Shown piece by piece: positions 1-9,335 of a DNA stretch of 64,000 bases; within the stretch, counting starts at the first letter, position 1, and each line of letters opens with the position of its first letter. A program made the translations under genes and the position numbers. The DNA comes from Gautieria morchelliformis (lineage: Eukaryota; Basidiomycota; Agaricomycetes; Gomphales; Gomphaceae). The notes beneath the pieces are model-generated. The model was not told where the DNA came from. It made no database searches and saw nothing but the letters and a program-made list of their open reading frames with translations. The stretch spans positions 124,001 to 188,000 of the forward strand of contig WHVA01000070.1 in the NCBI GenBank assembly GCA_015179125.1. The letters are read 5' to 3'.

Positions 1-7
1 TTGTTTT

Positions 8-551
8 TCACTTTCCGGTCGCGGGGTTTATTGGACCAATTTCCTGCAACTCTTGCATCCGACGATCTTTATTCACCCAAGCCTGTTGAAACTCATCTGC
101 CTGGCGTTTCCATTCCTCCACTAAGTTCCGCATGGAAGGAATGGCCTTCTTCTTTCCCTTTCCCTCAGGAACAGGCATGCTTTCCGGCAAAGATTCCGAT
201 TCTGTCTTGGATTCATCCTCCTCCTCCACGCTTTTTGGCAGCCTTTTCCTCCACAGCCTTTTTCGCAGCTGCATCACATTTCTGCTTGTCCTTGCAGAGA
301 TCTTCCTCCTTCTCCCGATGTTCCTGGTCCTTGCGCTCCTTCTCCTTGCGCTCCTCCTCCAGATGCTCCTTCTCTTTCCATGCGGCCTCTTCGGCCTCGC
401 GCTTTTCGGCCAGCTCCTTCTGTGTGACCATGTCGGCAAAGTGTTGTTTCATTTGCATGCCGGTCATTTTCAAGAAGTCAACATTGGAGCTCATGGTGGC
501 CAGGATTAACACACGTTCTTTTCTCTGCCTATCTTTCAAACTCTGTCGCAT
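8..551 (-). pseudogene. Charged coiled-coil ORF, antisense to the 3' end of a Ty3 element
   Basis: The minus strand encodes a lysine- and glutamate-rich, coiled-coil-like protein of about 180 residues. It reads from 551 in one frame to about 213, where that frame ends in KKRGGGG. The sense then continues in a second frame through SVEEEDESKTES and a more ordered tail containing VEEWKRQADEFQQAW. One indel near position 230 separates the frames, so this copy looks broken. The plus strand across the same DNA is also open, but its translation is low-complexity Ser/Phe/Cys and is best read as the antisense shadow. The ORF lies immediately before the polypurine tract and LTR that follow on the plus strand, so it points away from that LTR. 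The function is unknown. It could be an accessory antisense ORF of the retroelement or an unrelated host exon. I favour the first, without proof. Confidence 0.5.
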
Positions 552-600
552 TGTTCACAAGTCATGTGATCTGACTTGTGGTCTCGCAGGGCTCGACCTT

Positions 601-613
601 AAAGGGGAGATAC
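601..613 (+). other. Polypurine tract before a 3' LTR
   Basis: The run AAAGGGGAGATAC directly precedes TGTTACGACC, the first bases of the LTR. Plus-strand DNA priming in Ty3/gypsy elements starts at such a tract, so the LTR that follows is a 3' LTR of a plus-strand element whose interior lies to the left, beyond the window edge. Confidence 0.6.
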
Positions 614-1264
614 TGTTACGACCATGCAATTCCAACTTCCGACACTCAGTTCCGCTCACATTCCAACCTTCCGATAGTTCCGATATTCTGCCCCTTGTTT
701 TATTCCTTTGTTCTTTCAACTTTATTACTTGGACCCACCGGACTCGCCTCTCAGCACAGCAAGACCATATGTCCAGCCCTCCTTGTAGTCTTGTTGTTCT
801 TTTCTGTCAGATATGTTTTCTGACCCCTTGTTCTTTTGCCATTGTTCTACCCTACCCTGAACCCCCCTTGTAGTCTCCTTTTTCCCAATTAGTTAGTTAC
901 CTGGTATGTCTACCTGACTTCCACTCCCTCCGGAATTTGCTTAGTACTATCCCATTACATGTTGTCTCAGCTCTTTGTATAAAAGCCTCTCATGTAGCAA
1001 TCAGATAATCGCCTTTGATACGTGATTTCCTTCACTCTATCTCCTGTTCTTAGCACAGCGAGTTTAGCAAGACCTCTGTCTCTCTGCCTTCCGCCTTCTG
1101 ATCCAGTTTCGAACTCAAGTCCCAACCTCTGTTTAGTTCAATACTTTCCGACTTCCAACTCACGATCCGAAATACCTAGGACAATAGTTCATTGGGGGTG
1201 CAACATATAAGTTGAAGCCGTTGTCCTTTCTAGTTCCAACTTGCGGAAATCTCAATATGTAACA
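614..1264 (+). mobile_element. LTR of Ty3/gypsy family G (3' LTR, 651 bp)
   Basis: It runs from TGTTACGACC to ATATGTAACA, with TGTTAC/GTAACA inverted ends. The same sequence occurs in reverse at 13657-14314 and as a partial copy at 45765-46135. A TATA-like TATAAAA at 978-984 is followed by AATCAGATAAT at 999-1009, the expected start region of the element's RNA. That 11-mer is the exact complement of the primer-binding site found next to the other LTR. A polypurine tract on the left marks this as a 3' LTR. Confidence 0.85.
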
Positions 1265-1299
1265 GTTCTTAACTATCTTCTACCCCCAACAAAACTGAG

Positions 1300-1590
1300 C
1301 TATTGTGAGTTTGCCAACTGCAGCGGTACATGCATTAGCACGATAGAATCAGGGTTGATGTCAGGTACTAAGTGGGTGTCACTGGCTGTGGGCAAGGGTG
1401 TCCAGCAGAGCAAGGTATATAGATGGTTCACTGACATTGAGGATCCTTGGTTTTTCTTAGGACCCCTCTCTGCCAGGTGAGACCTATGTCATATAGTTAG
1501 TCTTGTATTCACTCTTTGGATCCCTCTCTGCCAGTCTGCATGACATTCCACTGTCTTGGGGAATTGCCCTCACACCTTTGGCCAGCAGGT
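1300..1590. repeat. Diverged copy of the short gag-associated LTR family L (tentative)
   Basis: The order of short blocks here (GTGTCACTGGCTGTGG, then TTCACTGACATTGAGGATCC, then CCCTCTCTGCCAG) follows that of the short LTR-like repeat at 6119-6354. The 23-mer at 1512-1534 recurs exactly, in reverse, at 9308-9330. I infer a decayed copy of that repeat; no gene is seen. Confidence 0.35.
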
Positions 1591-2769
1591 CTGTTTGTTT
1601 TGGAGAGTCATATGCGTCAAGACACCACATATTAATCTGATTTTCTTGCTGTATAACCCTGAGGGGCAACACAGCACAAAAAATATGTTGAGGTATCTTC
1701 TCGTCACTGGGTCTGCCCTCAATAGAGACATCTGGCCCTCAACTTTGATCTGCTGCAGGGGCTCCTGTCATGACCTGTCTATTTCTCTTACCCCACTGCC
1801 TCTATGTTCCCCCTTGTCACTCCCTAGCACCTTCGCCAGAGTTCGCCTCACCCTTCGACCACTTGTCCTCTACATGCGCTCTATTCACTGTTCGCCCCAT
1901 TCTCCGAACCGCTATTCGCTGCTCGCACATTTCGCCAACAGGCACGCCATCAAATATGATCGATACCATTTACCCGGCATGATGGTTCATCACTAACCCC
2001 ATCATCTTCTTAATCCAACCCCTTTGGGTTTTCGTATGGCCAAAGTATGTTCACGGGGCATTCCTTCCATCGGTCGTGTGGGATCAACCCAGTGGATGAA
2101 GAGTCCGTGCAGGGTGGCATGTATGCGGGTCCCAAGACATGGTTTCGTACATAAGTGCCTTTGCCACCTTTACTCTCCGTCATTTCATGTTCGCACTCTT
2201 CCCTCACTCTACTGTATGTGTATTCCATCTCCTTAGTATCATGACTGCGCACCCCTATCCAACCCTGACTCGTGACGGCCTCTTTCCTATTCGCTGATAC
2301 CTTATGAGCATTCGATATAAGTAGTTTACATTCGCATGTATATTCCCCAGTTCAATTATCATACGTCGTCCATCTTGTGCAAACTTGACCTCGCTGTGAT
2401 CGTCATCTTGAGCCACCTCCTGGATATTTCTATCTTCGACCAGAAGAGGACTTAGGCATCACTGGTGAGTTCTCATACTTCATCTTCGTTACCTTAGCCT
2501 TCAAACTATTTTCTGTGCTGTCGGCAAAGGGCTCCGAAGGAGTACCTTCGCTGGCGAAGGGATTGTCGATACTTAGACAGCCCTTCCATGACACCTTACA
2601 CGTTACATCGTCAAGTGCCATGGGCGATTTCGCTACGACTGTAGATAGGGCGAGCCCTGTTCGGGCAACCCTCTTATCTTGTGAACATTCATTGGTTCAC
2701 CTATTCGCTGAACGGCATACTTATTCGCACAAGTTGTTGGGCATTCGCTGTGTTCACTAATACATCATA
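1591..2769. other. No gene recognised
   Basis: About 1.2 kb with only short open frames, none with a recognisable domain or convincing exon structure. Many TTCGC/TTCGCC-rich words recur here (1830-1980 and 2660-2760), but no clean repeat unit could be defined. Confidence 0.4.
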
Positions 2770-3552
2770 TTAATGCCTAAAAACCAATCTTGACAGCTCC
2801 TTGAAGTCGAATCTATGGTCACTGATATATCGCATGGCAGTTGCTGCGTAAATGAATAGTTTATCTGACCATTCGACCAGGATTGATAAGTCGTCATCGG
2901 GCGGCCAGTCTGACTCATTGATGGCTAGTTTTGATAACGAATTCTTCAGATACCTTCGGATATCAGCCTGCACATGGTCTTTGGGGATTTTGTGCAGCTG
3001 AACGACCTTGACATTTGGTGACGAAAGAAAAGTGTCCTGTATTTGGGGTTCAGGTCGGCCTGCGATTAGAAATTTAAGGTGAATATCCGATTCAAGGGTG
3101 AGAACTGCCTTAATCAATGATTCCACAGTCGACTCATCGGCACATTTGTTGATAGTGTTGATAACGACAATTTTATGCCTCTCTGCATATTGGCGATTGG
3201 CGTCCCGAACTGGATGAATGATCAGACAGAAGAACTGCTTGAGCAACGTGTCGGCGGCCACATCAGGATTGCTTCGGAGAACCTTACATATTGCTGATCG
3301 GATCTGGGGGGTTATTCAACCAAGCATACGTGCAATAGTAGGCATGATGTGACGTGCATCACAACATGAGCCGTAACAGAAGAAAATGGCTCCCAGCTTC
3401 AGCTTCTTGTCCATGCGCTCACTGAAGGTGATAGCATTTTGGAAGGCATCTCTCCCAAGGGCGGATGCAGAGTGGGCGGGATGTTGCACTTGGCTTTTGT
3501 GTGACTTTATCCGGTGGGTCTGCACAAAGTGAGGGGAGTGGGGGTTTCTCAT
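2770..3552 (-). pseudogene. NACHT/STAND NTPase fragment
   Basis: This is a piece of a fungal NLR-like STAND NTPase. Reading on the minus strand it shows KLGAIFFCYGSC (the GATFFC-type strand after the P-loop region), IMPTIARML, then a Walker-B region VVINTINKCADES, the sensor segment LKFLIAGRPEPQI, and further on DKLFIYAATAMRYISDHRF. These blocks come in the usual NACHT order. The normal Walker-B aspartates (hhhDALDEC) are replaced by Asn/Thr. One in-frame TGA at 3316-3318 interrupts the frame between MLG and ITPQIRSAICKVL; it would be a CGA-to-TGA change. There is no N-terminal effector domain and no C-terminal repeat domain, so this is a truncated, inactive copy. Parts of the same domain recur inverted at 3950-4170 and as a scrap at 5470-5530. 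Confidence 0.8.
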
Positions 3553-3606
3553 TTTCTACTTCAAGACAGGCAAACCGGTTCTGTACAGGCAGCAGGGGCA
3601 CACATC

Positions 3607-3966
3607 TCACCCGCTGCACATCACACAATCACATGCATCTTCCACTTCTGACACACCATGTTTCACATTTTCAGAACTGTTTTCCGCAGTGGGCACTCTG
3701 CTTATGTCTCCCAGTGTGAGGAACTCTGGAAGGAGCTCAAGTTTCTCCTCCATGGTCATAAGCCAGATGTCAAAAGCTTGGGGGCACTCGTGGGCATAGT
3801 GGCCTGGCTGCCAGAATTGGACACAGGTGACAGTTGGGTTGCCTTTTCTGCAGGTGTGGTCAACAACTCGGTTACAATCGAAAGCTTGCGCGCTTTGGAA
3901 ATGTCCAAGTTCTTCGCAAGGAAGTCGCCCAATTTTGGTGGGGGCAACTGACCTTTCTTTCATCAC
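3607..3966 (-). pseudogene. Gag C-terminus with damaged zinc knuckle
   Basis: The minus frame resembles the C-terminal part of Ty3/gypsy Gag proteins of mushrooms: a CCHC-like segment CVQFWQPGHYAHEC followed by PQAFDIWLMTMEEKLELLPE, the region that usually follows the knuckle in this family. The second cysteine of the knuckle is Phe here, so metal binding is probably lost. No protease or reverse transcriptase follows. The fragment sits exactly between two oppositely oriented NACHT fragments. It may belong to the same gag family as the pieces at 5.5-8 kb. Confidence 0.6.
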
Positions 3967-4170
3967 CGAATCTCAAGGTCGTTCAGCTGCCGATATCGCC
4001 AACGATCATGTACTGGCTGATATTTGAGGATATCAATATTCAAACTAGCCAACAAGTCAGACTGGCCACCTGATAACTCGTTATCACTCCTGCTCGAACT
4101 GTCGGACAAACTATTCATTTACGCAGTAACTGCCATGCGATATATCAGTGACCATAGATTCAACTATGTC
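3950..4170 (+). pseudogene. Inverted second copy of a NACHT NTPase segment
   Basis: The plus strand carries TFLSSPNLKVVQLP in one frame, then SDWPPDNSLSLLLELSDKL and AVTAMRYISDHRF in another. These match the distal part of the NACHT fragment on the opposite strand at about 2800-3030 (TFLSSPNVKVVQL, SDWPPDDDLSILVEWSDKL, AATAMRYISDHRF). At least one indel separates the two frames. Together with the first copy it forms a large inverted duplication whose arms flank the gag remnant. Confidence 0.75.
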
Positions 4171-4242
4171 ATCCTGCCAGTGGGGTCTGACTGTTGGCTT
4201 CATATCTTGCCCTACTGTCGTCCACTGGACTGTAGCACTTCT

Positions 4243-4392
4243 GCGGTCTGATGATACCCCAATATTCCTGTTTACTTTGGGCAAAGTTTCCCAAGTCAGG
4301 CTTCGCAAGCCCCTCAGAGACTCAGAGTTGTCACCTCTGCAGTCACTCGCAGTGACCAGCACCACAAAGAGTTCAATGTGGTTGCTAATTGT
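4243..4392. repeat. Dispersed repeat S, copy 1 (150 bp)
   Basis: This block is nearly identical to 29807-29948, from GCGGTCTGATGATACC to GGTTGCTAATTGT. Copy 1 carries an extra 8 bp (AGACTCAG) that looks like a small tandem duplication. No known domain is encoded convincingly. It abuts a truncated transposase gene on its right. Confidence 0.85.
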
Positions 4393-4396
4393 GACC

Positions 4397-4880
4397 AATC
4401 CTGAAACAGTATAGACTTCGAAGGTTTGCATTATGCTCGGCAGCAACCTTGGATAGCTACGAAGAGGCCGATTAGATTGGATGATGCAAAAGAATATATT
4501 GAGGCATACCTTTTTGCGCATGAGGCCGAGGCCTGTCATAGTATCCCATATAGTACTAATTCCAACCGTCACACCATACAGACGCTCCAATCGGCCCTGT
4601 ATCTCATCCAGATATAGGTCGGGGAACTCCTCTGTAAGTTGAAGAAGAAACTAGGATAAGGAGTTATGAGTACATTTATTCTACGGCAGAAAGACCTGTT
4701 ACTTGCCTCCAATTCCTCTTGAGTCATGATCTTCCTCCTTTTGCCTTTCTTGCCAGGTTCCTGCGACATAACCTCGCCAGTAGTACGCCATAGATGGAGG
4801 ATGCACTCGACCACACGTTTTGACATGTTCAGATCGAGTGCGATTTCGTCGATCTTCTTCTCCCGCGTGAACAGTTGATA
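4397..4880 (-). pseudogene. Tc1/mariner-like transposase, N-terminal HTH part only
   Basis: On the minus strand, frames read KIDEIALDLNMSKRVVECIL, LHLWRTTGEV, then PDLYLDEIQGRLERLYG, ISTIWDTMTGLGLMRKK, and after a likely intron (GTATGC...CCAAG, about 4450-4517) VAAEHNANLRSLYCFRIG. This is the paired helix-turn-helix region that precedes the DDE domain in fungal Tc1/mariner-like transposases: a recognition HTH, then a winged second HTH with the Y-LDEIQ signature. The sequence stops abruptly at repeat S, so the whole DDE catalytic domain is missing. A second likely intron or indel lies near 4640-4700. Non-functional remnant. Confidence 0.7.
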
Positions 4881-4889
4881 TATTACTCA

Positions 4890-5465
4890 TTTTCGAAGGT
4901 CTTCAGAGTAGGTTTGACGCTGCCGTTGGTGTTCAGGCAGAAAGAGCGGCATATGGTACAAGTACAAGATATGTAATGTCATGTGAATCACGTGATGTGT
5001 TGCGTGTAGTCCACACAAGATGGGAAGTCAAGGCAAGTATAAACTTGTGTCTGCTTATTATATATTTTATTACATGTACATGTAGTACACTCTCTCAATT
5101 AGAATTTTTGCTTTATAGAAAGCTAAAAGACTGGGAAACTATGCAGCCCCCCACTTCCCTTATACACTAGTTATTAGTGTTCAAGAACTTTATACATGCA
5201 AGGCCTTACTTTCTAAATGCACACCCTTACTTTATTTGAGCCTGCTACCTCCCAGATTGATGCTATTTGGGGTCACAATGATGCATATAGGCTCAAGTTT
5301 CCAAAAATTCAATATTTCATAATAAGCTACAATTTTTATATGAAAGTGTATATAATATACAGGAAAAACTATATACCAAAATTAATGTCTTATTCTTCAA
5401 CGGTTGACAAGCTATAGTGCGATCTCTACAGGCGGCGTCGTGCGGCATGAATTTCATACTCCGCC
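4890..5465. other. AT-rich stretch, no gene recognised
   Basis: Mostly AT-rich sequence with short open frames lacking recognisable motifs. It separates the mariner remnant from the gag fragments. Confidence 0.4.
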
Positions 5466-5469
5466 TTGT

Positions 5470-5530
5470 GTACCCGAAACAGCTGTAAATTGCTAATTGC
5501 CGGCCGACCCGAACCCCAAATACGAGGGCC
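5470..5530 (+). pseudogene. Scrap of NACHT domain
   Basis: The short plus-strand frame reads CKLLIAGRPEPQIRG, matching KFLIAGRPEPQIQD of the larger NACHT fragment at 2770-3552. Only about 50 bp are shared. It runs directly into the end of the gag fragment on the opposite strand. Confidence 0.6.
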
Positions 5531-5539
5531 ACTCTTCGA

Positions 5540-6118
5540 AGGAGGGGGGCTAGGGTTCCCAACAGGGGCAGGTGGAGCAACCATTGGAAATATATTCCAC
5601 ATTGGAATGAATGCCACTCCGGACTTTGGTGCAGGTGGGCTAGGATGAGTGGAACTGCGTGTCATGTTCTGGTTCATCTCCACAAAGGCCTTATTCGCTT
5701 GCCTGTTTCAGGACACCTTTCGTGCAGCTTGGTACCACCCTTCGGGGTCATAAAAATCCAGAGCTCCATCTCCAAGCAGTGCAACTTGGTTCTGGAGTGT
5801 TAGATCAAGTCCTTGTCAGAATTTGTTGACCATGGTCTTGTCATCATCATACTCCACGAGGTCAATGAGCTCCTGGAAGTGATTGATGTAGTAATTGACC
5901 GGATCCTTGGTCTGGTACCAGCTGGTCCTCTCAAGCTTTGTGAGGGCTGTGAGTGGCTTGTCAGGGAACACCTTGTTTTCCTGCTCTGACACCACCCTGA
6001 TTTCCACTTCCATCTTTGACTCTGATTTCAGAAATGGTTCCACTTCTGGGAGAACTTCCACCAGTTCTGTTTGCTTCACCAATCCCACTTCACTCTCTAA
6101 CTTCTGCTTTTGGAACAG
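5540..6118 (-). pseudogene. Ty3/gypsy Gag fragment, C-terminal half of the retrotrans_gag region
   Basis: Minus-strand frames contain TSWYQTKDPVNYYINHFQEL and LVEYDDDKTMVNKF, the typical Retrotrans_gag core of agaricomycete Ty3 elements. In a shifted frame there follows a Pro-rich segment with PPAPKSGVAFIPMW. Upstream (about 5950-6118) lies a leader-like sequence shared with the plus-strand copy at 7311-7480. Frames are broken between about 5690 and 5815. There is no zinc knuckle or pol. The neighbouring gag N-terminal half is separated from it by a short LTR-like insert. Confidence 0.65.
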
Positions 6119-6354
6119 TGTTGGAAGTCAAGCAACTCACGTATTGTGTGGCATCAAGGGTCAGTCAAGGGTCAGGGGGTAAATGTAGGGTTGATGGTGA
6201 GTGCAGAGTGTTGTCCCTGGTTGTGGCTAGCATAGTATAATATGGGCTCACTGGCATTGGGGGTCCCTAGACCTTTCTCTTCAGATTTCCCCTTGTCAGC
6301 TGTGTGGTAGTGTGATCTCCACAGCTAGCTAGGGTTTGCCCTAACATTGCTTGT
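6119..6354 (-). mobile_element. Short LTR-like repeat, family L copy 1
   Basis: On the minus strand it begins TGTTAGGGCAAACC and ends GACTTCCAACA, so it has TG/CA ends with TGTTRG/CYAACA inversion. A related copy lies in the opposite orientation at about 7007-7310. It splits two halves of a Gag-like reading frame. No 5-bp target duplication was evident at its edges, so rearrangement after insertion is likely. Confidence 0.6.
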
Positions 6355-6950
6355 TTTTCAGGAAGAACTGGTCAGAAAAGGTTTTTTTGAAGGCATCCCA
6401 GTCCCAGATGTAGTTTCCCTTTCCCTTTGCTTTGTGTTGGATCACCTTGTTTGCAAAATGGGCTGCATGGTCTGACTTGAAAAAGGACAATGCCCAGTGA
6501 ATCTGAGCCTGGTAGGTCAGAAAGAGGTCTCCGACAATTGTGAAGTAGATGCTGCACATGTTGAAGAAGGTGTGTCTCTTCTCCTGATCTCTGTCAAAGT
6601 CTGCCTGAGTTTCAGGTTTGACTTTTGCCAACTTTGCAGACATCCTCTCTTCCACTACTTCAACTTTTCCAAAATCTAACTCATCCTGCATTGCATTTCC
6701 ACCACCACTTCATGGAATATCTAACTTACCCAAAATAGTTTGTAAGGCTGTTTCAATCATGTCAGTCTTCATCGGGTTCCACGTCAACACCTTTTCCATA
6801 TTCCAAAAATGATCATCTGGATCCATGTTGGAAGTTGGAGAAGTGTGGGATGGGATTTCCAGTGTAGGGATCTCAATGTAAGAAGAGGGGCTGTTGTATG
6901 CAATGTGTGCAGAAGAGGTTGTGATCTCTGAGTCGCTATCTCCGATTCAG
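6355..6950 (-). pseudogene. Ty3/gypsy Gag fragment, N-terminal half
   Basis: The minus frame from about 6691 to 6355 reads FFNMCSIYFTIVGDLFLTYQ, HWALSFFKSDHAAHFANKVI and WDWDAFKKTFSDQFF. This is the helical N-terminal part of the same Gag family, and its continuation (the TSWYQ block) lies beyond the LTR-like insert. An upstream acidic segment in other frames (to about 6950) probably belongs to the start of gag. Decayed. Confidence 0.65.
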
Positions 6951-7006
6951 AACGCACCTATGGTGAGTGCAACACGCAGTATGACCACCGGTCCTCTAGT
7001 AACCTT

Positions 7007-7310
7007 TTCTGCTGTAAGGGCAACCTGGCTAGCTGTGGAGACACTACCACACAGCTGACAAGTGGAAATCCAAAGTATGTATATAAATGAAGAGAATATA
7101 CAAGAGAGGGGATTCTCACCTGACAAGGGGAAATCTGAAGAGAAACGTCTAAGGACCCCCAATGTCAGCAGGCCTGTGTTATACTATGCTAGTCTGCAGT
7201 CAAGGACAACACTTGGCGCTTGCCATCAACCCTGCATCCCCCTTACCTCCCTGACCCTTGATCAACCCTTGATGCCACATACTGCATGAGTCGCTTGACT
7301 TCTGACACTG
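7007..7310 (+). mobile_element. Short LTR-like repeat, family L copy 2 (inverted)
   Basis: It matches the reverse complement of 6119-6354 (blocks ACCACACAGCTGACAAG, GGGGAAATCTGAAGAGAAA, GTTATACTATGCTAG, CTTGATGCCACA), with about 60 extra bp after the first block. It is followed by the same leader-like sequence and a gag fragment on the plus strand, giving an inverted layout around the gag N-terminal half. Confidence 0.55.
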
Positions 7311-7479
7311 TTCCATGAGTGAAAGTTGGAGAGTGGAGGGGAATTGGCAAAGTGAATGGAATGGGTGCAAGTCCTTCAAGAAGCAGAACCATTTCTGAAA
7401 GCGGAGTTGGAATTGGAGTCGGAACTTGGGGTGGTGTTAGAGCTGGAAAACAGGGTGTCCCTTGACACCTGCACTTCTG

Positions 7480-7960
7480 GATTTCAGCAGATTTCAAGAA
7501 GGAGTTCATAGACCAGTTCTGCACAAGGATCAAACAGCTCACCATCATCACCAGGCTCAAAGGGACCAGCTGGTACCAAGCCAAAGACCCAATTGACAAA
7601 GACATCAACAGGTTCGAGGAGCTGATCAATCTGGTGAGTCCAATGATGGCAAGATGAAGGTCATCCAGTTCTACCAGAGGTTAGACCTGAGCCTGCAGAA
7701 CAATGTCACCCTACTTGGGGATAGTGCCCCAGACTTCAATGTTCCCACCACTTGGAAGGTCTCCCGAGACTGGGATGCAGATGAGGCATTCCATGAGGAA
7801 AGCCAAGGCACGGGCAAACCCACCCGGAATATCAGTGCATTCCCAAAGGCAGCAATCACCCAACCCTCAATGCTAAGGCCCTGCTTCAGGTTCCCAAGCA
7901 ATCCACAGCCCCAGCGCCTACATGAAGAAGCAGAAGAACTACTATGAGGACATGACCTTG
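7480..7960 (+). pseudogene. Second Ty3/gypsy Gag fragment, plus strand
   Basis: The plus strand encodes FKKEFIDQFCTRIKQLT, RLKGTSWYQAKDPI and FEELINLV, then after a one-base frame change DDGKMKVIQFYQRLDLSL and NNVTLLGDSAPDF. These are the same blocks as in the minus-strand copy at 5.5-6.1 kb, but here the segment around TSWYQ is continuous. No knuckle or pol follows; the match fades near 7960. Confidence 0.65.
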
Positions 7961-8321
7961 TGTCTCATAGGAGACTCCATGGATTATTATTGCCATTGTG
8001 GGATTCCTCCCACATGTGGCTAGTGCTGATAGGTTTGCCAGCAGGCTGCAAGGATGATAATCTTGATAGCTAATCAAGGAATTTGCAGGCATGATGAGGT
8101 CTAGAGTGTTTTGTATCGCATATTTCCTCACTCAGCTGACCTGGAGCTCCTCTTTGATATTCTGGAGCTGATTGAACTGATCCATTATCTCAGAATGCAA
8201 AGGGGCATGTGGGGGTTGATCCAGAGCTGAAGAGATGGAATTGGGGGAAGGGCCATTGGGCACGGTGTGTTTGGGTGGTGTTCCAAATCCAACTTGGAGT
8301 TGCTAATGCTGAAGTTGCCTA
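7961..8321. other. No gene recognised
   Basis: Sequence between the gag fragment and the TIR element. Short frames only, nothing recognisable. Confidence 0.4.
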
Positions 8322-9212
8322 AGGTAGAGGACACCCAAAACTGACACCCCATTACATAAGCATTTGGGCACCGTCGACAATGGCTTACACGACGCAAGCC
8401 TGATCATATAATATAAATCTTTTTGCTAGAATCTTTTCCCATTCCATTGGGCTATCACTTGTTGCAGAGAATTTGTTGAAATTCTGCAAACTGACAGTAG
8501 AGTAAGCTTGACAATGTGCAGGTGATAGAAAAATTAAATTAAATTTTCTATATTGGTTTTGAGTGTTTTGCAGCACTTTACATTTTCTGAGAGGACGCAA
8601 TTTTGCGCGTCACGTGATGACACGTGACCTCGGCTAATCCCGCTGAAATTTTTTTCCTGAGCCACACAACGCTATTCCTGCTCGCTGCCAGTCTCAAAAT
8701 CGAGCCTATAATGACTCGCAGGTCAGCCGCGGTGAAAAAAAGAATCCAGAACCTGCAAAAACTGCCGAAGTCAACAAAGACCACCATTGAGGTGCTGGAT
8801 GAAGACTCAAGCTCAGACTTTATTACAGACCTGGAAGAAGACTCTGACGATGGGTGGGAGGAAGGTGACAATGAGATAATTGGGAGGTTTCAGATCCTTG
8901 AGAATGAAGGGCTTGCAGAGTGGGATGAAGACGACCTGGAGGATGACGATGAGGAAGCCGCCACAGAGATCAAAAACGACGCAGCGCTCTCACCGGCGAT
9001 ACCATGGTCATCGGATTCTTCCAAATTCTATACTACAGGAGCTGAAAGAGGCAGGAAAAGAGTGAATAAGTTAACTGGCTTGCGCTCTAATCCCCACCAC
9101 TGCTGGGTCTGCACTAAATAAAAATAAAAATTTCCGACCTGCCGGATTTTGCGCTCACGTGACGTAGACGCCCGTATTACATAAGGGTGTCGGTTTTGGG
9201 TGTCCTCTACCT
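8322..9212 (+). mobile_element. TIR DNA transposon, non-autonomous, TA target site
   Basis: The ends are inverted repeats: AGGTAGAGGACACCCAAAAC on the left and its reverse complement with the same 20 bases on the right, extending with one mismatch to about 28 bp. TA dinucleotides flank both ends (8320-8321 and 9213-9214), as expected for a Tc1/mariner-pogo-type insertion; since TAA/TTA also reads as palindromic, other TA-targeting families remain possible. At 891 bp it is too short for a full transposase and carries only one small acidic ORF. CACGTG palindromes occur just inside both ends (about 8610-8630 and 9154-9160). Confidence 0.75.
8711..9121 (+). CDS. Acidic 136-residue protein inside the TIR element
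   Basis: An intact ATG-to-TAA frame of 136 codons. The N-terminus is basic (MTRRSAAVKKRIQNLQK); the middle is strongly acidic with DLEEDSDDGWEEGD and DEDDLEDDDEEA; the C-terminus is basic again (AERGRKRVNKL). No catalytic triad or DNA-binding fold is recognisable. The frame could extend upstream to about 8624 without an ATG. The basic-acidic-basic layout looks like a transposase N-terminal region joined to a short C-terminal tail after internal deletion. This is inference; an independent small protein cannot be excluded. Confidence 0.5.
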   Translation: MTRRSAAVKKRIQNLQKLPKSTKTTIEVLDEDSSSDFITDLEEDSDDGWEEGDNEIIGRFQILENEGLAEWDEDDLEDDDEEAATEIKNDAALSPAIPWSSDSSKFYTTGAERGRKRVNKLTGLRSNPHHCWVCTK

Positions 9213-9214
9213 TA

Positions 9215-9335
9215 TGGTGTTACTGCACGGCCCGACTACCGGTCCCTAGGGTGAGATCCTTTCCTGCTGGAAGGGCACCTCTCCTCAGACAGCGGAAATC
9301 ACATGGTCTGGCAGAGAGGGATCCAAAGAGGAAAA
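9215..9335 (-). repeat. Fragment shared with 1512-1590, breaks the Ty3 integrase
   Basis: The last 23 bp (9308-9330) are the exact reverse complement of 1512-1534, and similarity fades out over about 75 bp. The integrase reading frame to the right loses its expected sequence here (it runs into LFFPLWIPLCQ and a stop), so this repeat marks the deletion or insertion boundary. Confidence 0.5.

Noticed and set aside
1..873. Plus-strand 290-codon open frame at the left edge
   Set aside because: Its translation is Ser/Phe/Cys-rich low complexity and is antisense to a well-structured charged coiled-coil frame; it also runs through the LTR boundary.
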